Shown here piece after piece: positions 13,327 through 18,914 of a stretch of DNA of 18,914 bases; the stretch's first letter is position 1, and each line of letters starts with the position of its first letter. The DNA is from an uncultured Limnohabitans sp. (GTDB lineage Bacteria > Pseudomonadota > Gammaproteobacteria > Burkholderiales > Burkholderiaceae_C): the NCBI GenBank assembly GCA_937928195.1, contig CALEYZ010000131.1, positions 1 through 18,914 on the forward strand, written 5' to 3'. The position numbers and the translations under genes are program-made. Below the pieces are notes generated by a model that saw only the letters and a program-made list of their open reading frames with translations, was not told the DNA's origin and made no database searches.

Positions 13327-14340
13327 TTATTGGGGCTCGAGTTTGGCTTTTTTCACCAAGGCAGCGTATTTGGCCATCTCAGATTTGAAAGCCGCTTGAG
13401 CTTGCTCAGGCGAGCTGATGTTGATGCTGTTGCCTTGCTTGGCCATGGTTTCTTTGACGGTCGGGTCGCTGAAGGCCGCGACAATGCCATCGTGAATCCG
13501 CTTAACGTTAGCCTGACTCAAGCCTTTGGGACCAATGACGGCGAACCATGCTTCGACCACGTAACCTGGAAGCCCTTGTTCAACAAAGGTGGGCACGTCG
13601 GGCGCAGCAGCCACACGCTGGGGTCCACACATGCCAATAGCACGCAAAGCACCCGATTTGATATGTTGCTGAACGCTGGGCAAAGCCACAGTGGCAAATT
13701 CAACTTGCCCGCCCAACAAGTCAGTCACCATCGGTCCGACACCCTTGTATGGAATGTGTTTGGCACTCGTCTTTGACTCATCCAAGAACATTTCTGCAGC
13801 CAAATGCAAAATGGTGCCATTGCCACCAGAGGCAAAGTTCAACTCGCCCGGCTTGCTTTTGAGCAACGCAATGAACTCTCGGCTATTGGTTGCTGCCACT
13901 TTTTGAGGATTGACCACCAATACCATCGGGGTGCTGCCCATCATGGCAATGGGCGTAAAGTCGCCAGGCATGTCAAACGGCAGAGACTTCAAGACGCTGG
14001 GAAAAATCACCACATTGTTGGAGACCACGGACAGTGTCTGACCATCTGGCGCAGCCTTGGACAAGGTTTGCAAGCCCACAACGCCGCCTGCACCAGGCTG
14101 ATTTTCAACCACCACGGACATGCCCAAGGCTTTGGACAGAGCAGGCTGTGCCGCCCGGGTAATGGCATCCACACCTGAACCTGTGGCATTCGGTAACACC
14201 AATCGCAAAGGACGGTCTGATTGTGCATGTGCCAATTGCGGTAGTACCGCCATTGCACCCGCCGCGGCCAACTGGCCAATCACCGCGCGGCGACCAGCAT
14301 CGGGTGAAGCACGTTTCAATGTTTGTGGTTTACGGTTCAT
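13327..14340 (-). CDS. Bug-family (TctC-like) periplasmic solute-binding protein
   Basis: The 337-residue protein is of the tripartite tricarboxylate transporter receptor family, abundant in Burkholderiales, whose members bind carboxylates such as citrate, or small aromatic or nicotinate-like acids. A signal sequence with paired Arg (R17, R18) and a hydrophobic core ends at AHA/QS, cut after residue 39. Family blocks follow: LRLVLPNATGSGVDAITRA, VVENQPGAGGVVG, GDFTPIAMMG, LNFASGGNGTILHLAAEMF, HIPYKGVGPMVTDLLGGQVEF and the C-terminal PDVPTFVEQGLPGYVVEAWFAV. The ATG at 14338-14340 has GGGAG seven bases before it; the longer open frame upstream has no such site. No TctA or TctB membrane gene is here. 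It leads the Bug-MFS-TSUP run and is divergent from the aconitase-aminotransferase pair. Confidence 0.95.
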   Translation of the reverse strand: MNRKPQTLKRASPDAGRRAVIGQLAAAGAMAVLPQLAHAQSDRPLRLVLPNATGSGVDAITRAAQPALSKALGMSVVVENQPGAGGVVGLQTLSKAAPDGQTLSVVSNNVVIFPSVLKSLPFDMPGDFTPIAMMGSTPMVLVVNPQKVAATNSREFIALLKSKPGELNFASGGNGTILHLAAEMFLDESKTSAKHIPYKGVGPMVTDLLGGQVEFATVALPSVQQHIKSGALRAIGMCGPQRVAAAPDVPTFVEQGLPGYVVEAWFAVIGPKGLSQANVKRIHDGIVAAFSDPTVKETMAKQGNSINISSPEQAQAAFKSEMAKYAALVKKAKLEPQ

Positions 14341-14471
14341 ACAAGTCTCCCTTAAATCGTGAATTCTGAGGGCTAGTTTAGTATCTTTTGAAGGCAAATG
14401 ACTTTTTGTCGCCATCCACTGAAACCAAGCCAAAGTCAATTTATGCTCTGAGTCACCAACTCTTCGTGCCT

Positions 14472-16445
14472 ATGTCTCCATTCATGTCTCCCTCACCCAT
14501 CCGAGTCTTGTTTCTAAGCCAAGACCCTGGCCTCATTCAAAGGCAGTTGAATGGCGAGGTCATCACGCTGGCACAAGCGCGCCCTTTGCGAGATGACGTG
14601 TCGACCGACGAAATCACCCCAGTGGCCATTTTGAGTCACTACGATGAAAAATTGGGAGAGTTTGCCCACACGGGCACCCAATGCCAGGGCATCTGCCCGA
14701 TTGGCAAGGGGGCACTTAAAACCGCGGGCTTTCATGTCATTGTGGCTGGCAAACGCTATGGCAAAGGGTCCTCTCGTGAGCACAGCCCTACGGCTGAAAA
14801 GTTGGCCGGGGTACAGCTGGTCATTGCCGAAAGTTTTGAACGAATCTATCGACAAAATGCCGACAACATCGGACTGTTCACAAGCACCGATTTCAAGCTG
14901 CTCGAACCCATCGCAAATCAAAAAAATATCACCACCGAACAACTGATCCAAGGACGAGAAGCCTTGGCGGCGGCCATCCTAAGTACGGGCGGCTTACTCC
15001 GCTGGGGTGAAAAACATCTTCAACAGACACAGCACCGGTCTGAGGCCATGTCCCACAAGCCTATGAGCTTGTTTGAAAAGATCCTCACGCGTCAACAACT
15101 CCAAGCACCCCACACACCTGACCTTGGGATTGCTGGCGATGGCATCTTTGTTCAAGCCCACTGGCGCTTCATTCACGAGTACTACACAGGCATGGCCAAC
15201 ACCCTGATGAAGGCCGCGTTGGGCACAAACTTCTCTCTTCAACGGCCCGAACACATTGTGGTGTTTGAAGACCACTCTTCTTACGTCAATGAAAGCCCTG
15301 CCCATGTGAAAAATGGGCTCATTCCCAATATGCACGCCATGCGCGAAGCGCAACGAAGTTTTGCCAAGCAATACCGACTGAAAACCCATCAAACACTCAC
15401 CGATGATGAAGCTGTTCTGGACGATGGCAGCAACAGTGCAGGCATTTCACACGCCATGATGACTGAACACTATGCCCTGCCAGGTCAAATTGTGGTGGGC
15501 ACGGATTCACACACACCCCACAGCGGTGCCTTGGGATGCGTGGCATTTGGCGTTGGCACAACAGACATGGCCAATGCATTTGTGACAGGTGCCGTCAGGC
15601 TCACCTACCCTCAAATGATTCAAGTCAAGCTGATCGGTGTGATGCCTGAAGGGGTCACGGCGAAAGACCTGATGTTGCACCTCTTGGCAACACCTTGGAT
15701 CAAAAACGGCCAAGGTGTCGGCAAGGTGTTTGAGTTCACCGGCGCAGGCATCCAGACCTTGTCCATCGATGAGCGTGCCACCCTCACCAACATGACGGCA
15801 GAATTGGGCGGACTCACAGGCATCGTGGCCCCTGACGCAGAAACTGTGCGTTTTCTCAAGGAACGTCGAGGCATTGATTTCCAGTTGCAAGATTGGATGC
15901 AAAGCGACCCGGGTGCGCAGTACGCCGAGACACTCTCTGTTAATTTGTCAGAACTCAGCCCCATGGTGGCCTCCCCCGGCGACCCAGGCAATGGCCAGCC
16001 TTTGAACACCCTCGCGCAAGCGGTTCGAATCGACATCGCCTATGGTGGCTCTTGCACAGCAGGAAAGCGCGAGGATTTTGAGCATTACCATGCTGTCTTG
16101 TCATGGGCCCATCAGCGAGGATTGGCAATTCCCGCCCATGTTCAGGTTTTCCTGCAATACGGCACCACAGCCGTTCGAGACCACTGCCGAGAAAAAGGCT
16201 ACGATGACATCTTCAAAGCCATGGGGGTGCGAATCCTTCAACCCTCTTGTGGTGCCTGTGCCAATTGCGGCCCAGGCTCTTCGACGTCGCCCGACCAAAT
16301 CACAGTGAGTGCCATCAACCGAAACTTTCCCGGCCGTTCTGGACCGGGTCAAGTTTGGTTGGCAAGCCCTCCCACTGTGATGGCCAGCGCCTTGGCCGGT
16401 TACCTCACTTCTTTTGAAGCATTGAAAAGAAAGCACAACGCATGA
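14472..16445 (+). CDS. Fused aconitase-superfamily hydro-lyase, swivel domain first
   Basis: This 657-residue protein joins a LeuD-like swivel domain (about 10-172, motif YGKGSSREHSP with S100, S101, R102) to a LeuC/aconitase-like catalytic region (about 198-640). The 4Fe-4S ligands are present: C528 in GGSCTAGKRED and C593/C596 in SCGACANCGPG (C599 is an extra nearby Cys). GTDSHTPHSG (343 on) and RNFPGRSG (617 on) complete the active site. Such enzymes isomerise or hydrate hydroxy-acids (citrate, isopropylmalate, homocitrate, citramalate, dimethylmalate). Small-then-large order reverses AcnA, and the protein is shorter than AcnB, so it is a distinct subfamily of unknown substrate. Start choice is weak: ATG at 14472 or 14484, neither with a ribosome site; the frame opens back to a TTG at 14388. 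It overlaps the next gene by four bases. Confidence 0.85.
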   Translation: MSPFMSPSPIRVLFLSQDPGLIQRQLNGEVITLAQARPLRDDVSTDEITPVAILSHYDEKLGEFAHTGTQCQGICPIGKGALKTAGFHVIVAGKRYGKGSSREHSPTAEKLAGVQLVIAESFERIYRQNADNIGLFTSTDFKLLEPIANQKNITTEQLIQGREALAAAILSTGGLLRWGEKHLQQTQHRSEAMSHKPMSLFEKILTRQQLQAPHTPDLGIAGDGIFVQAHWRFIHEYYTGMANTLMKAALGTNFSLQRPEHIVVFEDHSSYVNESPAHVKNGLIPNMHAMREAQRSFAKQYRLKTHQTLTDDEAVLDDGSNSAGISHAMMTEHYALPGQIVVGTDSHTPHSGALGCVAFGVGTTDMANAFVTGAVRLTYPQMIQVKLIGVMPEGVTAKDLMLHLLATPWIKNGQGVGKVFEFTGAGIQTLSIDERATLTNMTAELGGLTGIVAPDAETVRFLKERRGIDFQLQDWMQSDPGAQYAETLSVNLSELSPMVASPGDPGNGQPLNTLAQAVRIDIAYGGSCTAGKREDFEHYHAVLSWAHQRGLAIPAHVQVFLQYGTTAVRDHCREKGYDDIFKAMGVRILQPSCGACANCGPGSSTSPDQITVSAINRNFPGRSGPGQVWLASPPTVMASALAGYLTSFEALKRKHNA

Positions 16446-17644
16446 GTTCTCCCATCACCCCTCGCTTGCCAGGCATTCGCTTTGTGCACTCTCCCGGCCC
16501 GACCCATGTGCCTGACGAAGTGATGCACGCCATGCAGCGTCCGATGACAGATTTGGCAGACCCCCGCGTGGCGGCACTCATCAGCGCTTGCGAAAAAGGC
16601 ATGAAAGAGCTGCTCAAGTCGCCCCAATCGGATGTGTACTTTTATGCCAGCAATGGCCATGGCGTTTGGGAGGCTGTCGCGGCCAACTTGGGCTCTGACC
16701 ATCACAGCTTGTTAATCGCAGGCTCTGGTCACTTTTCCGACCAGTGGGCAATTCAAACCGAAGGTTTAGGCCTGTCGGTGGTCCGCACTGCACACCAAGA
16801 TGGTCAGCGCATTGATGTGGCGGCCATCGAAGCCACTCTGCGCGCAGACACAGAACACCGCATCTCCGCAGTGATGGCGGTTCACACAGACACGGCCAGT
16901 GGCGTTACCTCTGATTTGGCTGCCATTCGCAAAGCCATCGACGCAGCAGGTCACCCAGCACTGTATGTGGTCGATGTGGTGGCCTCTTTGGGAGCTGCAC
17001 CGTTTGACATGGACGCTTTGGGTGTCGACGTCTGTTTGGGCAGTTCACAGAAGGGTCTGATGATGCCGCCAGGCCTGGGCTTCGTGGCTGCCAATGCCAA
17101 AGCTTTTGCTTGGTCACGCCAGCATGCCAAACCGCGCTTCTACTGGAGTTGGCAAGAACGAAAAACAGACAATCAGTCCGCCAAATTTTGTGGCACCCCA
17201 CCCCTGGCGCACCTTGCGGGTCTGGAAGTCTCATTGGGCTTGCTGAAAGCTGAAGGCTTGGAAGCGGTGTTTGCACGACACCATCGTTTAGGTGGCGCTG
17301 TTCAAGCCGCAGTGCGATGCTGGTCAACTGCTGGCACATTGAAACTCCATTGCAAGGACCCTCTGGGATTTTCTTCGTCAGTCACCGCCGTCGAAGTTTC
17401 CCAAGGCATTGACCCCGAGGCTTTGCGTGTGGTTGCTCGAGAGAGATTTCAAGTGGCCATGGCGGGCGGTCTAGGCCCATTGGCGGGTCGCGTGTTTCGC
17501 ATTGGCCATTTGGGTGACATGAACGAGCCTATGATTTTGGGGGCTTTAGCCGGCATTGAAGCCGCCATGACGGTTCAAAAAATTCCTTACGGCCCCAATG
17601 GCATGGCCGCAGCGATTGCCTATTTGGCGCAACACACTCCCTGA
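16442..17644 (+). CDS. Class-V PLP aminotransferase (alanine/serine-glyoxylate type)
   Basis: The 400-residue protein belongs to the class-V aminotransferase family that includes serine-, alanine- and aspartate-glyoxylate aminotransferases and, more distantly, 2-aminoethylphosphonate aminotransferase. The N-terminal PGPTHVPDEVMHAM motif, the cofactor Asp in YVVDVVASLG (D178), the Schiff-base lysine K204 in GSSQKGLMMPPGL, and the C-terminal GRVFRIGHLGDM (R353 probably binding a substrate carboxylate) are all present. Length fits. The HRS motif common after the N-terminal segment in many members is replaced here by DLAD, so specificity may differ. Its ATG overlaps the aconitase-like stop (ATGA), giving translational coupling and a strong hint that the two enzymes work in one pathway. 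The amino donor and acceptor are unknown; glyoxylate or pyruvate is likely from the family. Confidence 0.88.
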   Translation: MSSPITPRLPGIRFVHSPGPTHVPDEVMHAMQRPMTDLADPRVAALISACEKGMKELLKSPQSDVYFYASNGHGVWEAVAANLGSDHHSLLIAGSGHFSDQWAIQTEGLGLSVVRTAHQDGQRIDVAAIEATLRADTEHRISAVMAVHTDTASGVTSDLAAIRKAIDAAGHPALYVVDVVASLGAAPFDMDALGVDVCLGSSQKGLMMPPGLGFVAANAKAFAWSRQHAKPRFYWSWQERKTDNQSAKFCGTPPLAHLAGLEVSLGLLKAEGLEAVFARHHRLGGAVQAAVRCWSTAGTLKLHCKDPLGFSSSVTAVEVSQGIDPEALRVVARERFQVAMAGGLGPLAGRVFRIGHLGDMNEPMILGALAGIEAAMTVQKIPYGPNGMAAAIAYLAQHTP

Positions 17645-17686
17645 AAAATCTCACTTCATCACGGCGCTCAGGACGCGTGATGAGGT
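17644..17686 (-). terminator. Hairpin between convergent genes, probable terminator of the MFS exporter
   Basis: Bases 17653-17662 pair with 17677-17686 (ten pairs, one G-T), then GCG (17664-17666) pairs with CGC (17674-17676) past one bulged G, leaving a 7-base loop. On the minus strand the stem is followed after four bases by five T (17644-17648). The stem overlaps the last codons and stop of the MFS gene, and the T run touches the aminotransferase stop. There is no T run on the plus side, so it suits the minus-strand gene best. Confidence 0.55.
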
Positions 17687-18914
17687 ATATCCAAAGCCTC
17701 GTAGAGGGGCAAAATTTCTTGGCGGATGCGCTGAAAGTAGTGCGCGTAACTTAAAGCTGCCATGAACGCAATGACACCAAAGAGGGCCAAGGCAAATTGG
17801 CTCCCAATCAAACTGGCAAGCCAACCAGATGTCAAAGAGCCCACTGGCGACATGCCTAAAAATGACATGACATAGAGCGCAGCAACACGCCCACGCAATT
17901 CATCGGGCACAATGCTTTGAAGCACCGTATTGGTGGATGCAGCCGTCAACATCATGCTCAGTGCAGAGATGAACAACATGGGCAGTGCCAACCACAAACT
18001 GGGCGCAAACGAAAAGCCTATCAATGTGACACTGGCCACGCCTGCGCTCCAGCCAATGACCTTGAACAGTCCTCGAATGTTGGTGCGTGATGCCAAGTAA
18101 AGCATGCCGCAAACGGCACCCAGCCCTGCCGAGCTGTAAAGCAATCCCAGGGTTCGAGAGTCGCCATGAAACCGCTGGCTTGCAAACCAGGGCATCAAAG
18201 AACCATACGACTGCAAACAAAAACTGCTGATGGCCAACAAAACCAAAGCACAACGACTTGGGAAAAAGCCGTAAGCGTACTCAATCCCCACCATCAATTG
18301 TTTCACGATGCCCGCGTGGCTTTTGCGTGAAACATGCTGGGCGATGTGCGTTGCGTTCAGTGCCGACAAAACAGCCAAGCGCATGACGCAATTGGCGGCA
18401 AAACTCCAAACCTCACCAAAGGTGGCCGTTACCAAACCACCGAGCATGGGGCCAATGAAACGAGCGCCATTCATGACCGTTGAATTCAGGGCAATGGCAT
18501 TGGTCAGCTCTTGCCGGTTGGGCAAGAGCTTTGAGATCAAGGCTTGTCTGGCAGGTGCATCAAAAGCGTTTCCCAAACCCAACACAGCGTTGCCCAACAC
18601 CACATGCCATGCTTCAATGTGACCACTGACCATGAGCAGCAACATGACCAAGGACTGCAACATGGCCAATGAGTTGGTGGCAAACAAGACCCGTCGCACA
18701 TCCAAGCGGTCGATGAGCACACCCGCAAATGGCGTGATGAGTAACATGGGAATTTGCAAGCTAAACGCAGACAAGCCCAACATCAGCGTCGAGTTCGACA
18801 AACGATAGACCAACCAACTGGTGGCGATCAATTGAACCCAATTGCCGATCTGAGATGTCCCCTGCCCCACAATGAACAAACGAAAATTCCGGTGCTGAAG
18901 GGCACGCAGACTGT
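17668..18914 (-). CDS. MFS exporter of the EntS/MFS_3 type, N-terminus cut by window edge
   Basis: The frame is open to the right edge with no start codon of its own; the first visible residues (SLRALQHRNFRLFIVGQGTS) match the usual beginning of this family, so only a few residues are missing. About 414 residues are seen with roughly 12 membrane segments. MFS motif A appears as AGVLIDRLDVRR, followed by ALISKLLPNRQELTNAIALN and GPMLGGLV, which are typical of the EntS-like MFS_3 group of multidrug or siderophore exporters. Substrate is unknown. It is convergent with the aminotransferase, 23 bases apart, and ends in a hairpin that may terminate it. No sign links it to the carboxylate module. 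Confidence 0.9.
   Translation of the reverse strand, partial: SLRALQHRNFRLFIVGQGTSQIGNWVQLIATSWLVYRLSNSTLMLGLSAFSLQIPMLLITPFAGVLIDRLDVRRVLFATNSLAMLQSLVMLLLMVSGHIEAWHVVLGNAVLGLGNAFDAPARQALISKLLPNRQELTNAIALNSTVMNGARFIGPMLGGLVTATFGEVWSFAANCVMRLAVLSALNATHIAQHVSRKSHAGIVKQLMVGIEYAYGFFPSRCALVLLAISSFCLQSYGSLMPWFASQRFHGDSRTLGLLYSSAGLGAVCGMLYLASRTNIRGLFKVIGWSAGVASVTLIGFSFAPSLWLALPMLFISALSMMLTAASTNTVLQSIVPDELRGRVAALYVMSFLGMSPVGSLTSGWLASLIGSQFALALFGVIAFMAALSYAHYFQRIRQEILPLYEALDIPHHAS

Noticed and set aside
13804..14178. Open frame on the plus strand inside the Bug gene
   Set aside because: Pure shadow of a clear Bug-family coding sequence with family motifs along its full length; composition is atypical.
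10765..14452. A shared 12-mer GCTCTGAGTCAC at 10765 and 14445
   Set aside because: Several identical 12-mers are expected by chance in a window of this size, and the two sites have no common context.
11350..17644. Beta-hydroxyaspartate cycle as explanation of the aminotransferase gene
   Set aside because: That cycle needs an aldolase, a dehydratase and an iminosuccinate reductase next to the aminotransferase; none is here, and an aconitase-like enzyme is not part of it.

Overview
The window reads as a chromosomal piece of a betaproteobacterium of the Burkholderiales, most likely Comamonadaceae (Limnohabitans/Rhodoferax/Polaromonas type). The grounds are a Bug-type tricarboxylate-binding protein, a monomeric NADP isocitrate dehydrogenase, Nag/Nah-type aromatic catabolism with an AraC-regulated pobA, and moderate GC by eye. 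Placement is by gene content, not by a marker gene. I saw no tRNA, rRNA, CRISPR array, insertion sequence or phage gene, and no gene-free stretch longer than 300 bases.

Positions 1-4957 and the gene after them form an aromatic-acid region. On the minus strand a three-gene set encodes a Rieske non-heme iron oxygenase: large subunit, small subunit and [2Fe-2S] ferredoxin. It resembles salicylate 5-hydroxylase (NagG/NagH/NagAb), with the anthranilate dioxygenase AndAc/AndAd/AndAb as alternative. It is read divergently from a NahR/NagR-type LysR regulator. The matching ferredoxin reductase is absent. Downstream, behind a possible weak terminator, lies a separate two-gene unit: a free-standing biotinyl carrier protein and a GntR regulator cut by the window edge. 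A palindrome of GntR/FCD operator shape lies just upstream of it. On the other side of the LysR gene, tail to tail with it, is pobA (4-hydroxybenzoate 3-monooxygenase, all known active-site residues present), divergent from an AraC-type pobR. Two hydroxybenzoate-type oxygenases, each with its own regulator, thus sit back to back.

Positions 5894-10829 carry plus-strand genes with little functional linkage: a secreted GH13 alpha-amylase-family enzyme, a YjdM/PhnA-like zinc-ribbon protein, an FKBP-type prolyl isomerase lipoprotein, and monomeric isocitrate dehydrogenase ended by a strong intrinsic terminator. A small unrecognised minus-strand gene follows, headed by a tandem pair of 15-bp palindromic repeats.

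Positions 11350-17644 look like one uncharacterised carboxylate module. A minus-strand run encodes a Bug periplasmic binding protein, an MFS carrier and a TauE/SafE permease. It is divergent from a translationally coupled pair: a fused aconitase-superfamily hydro-lyase with its swivel domain at the N-terminus, and a class-V PLP aminotransferase. I infer uptake of an organic acid, its isomerisation or (de)hydration, and transamination of a product. No lyase or dehydrogenase is present to fix the chemistry, so the substrate is unknown. The window ends in a second MFS exporter, incomplete at its N-terminus, convergent with the aminotransferase and separated from it by a hairpin.
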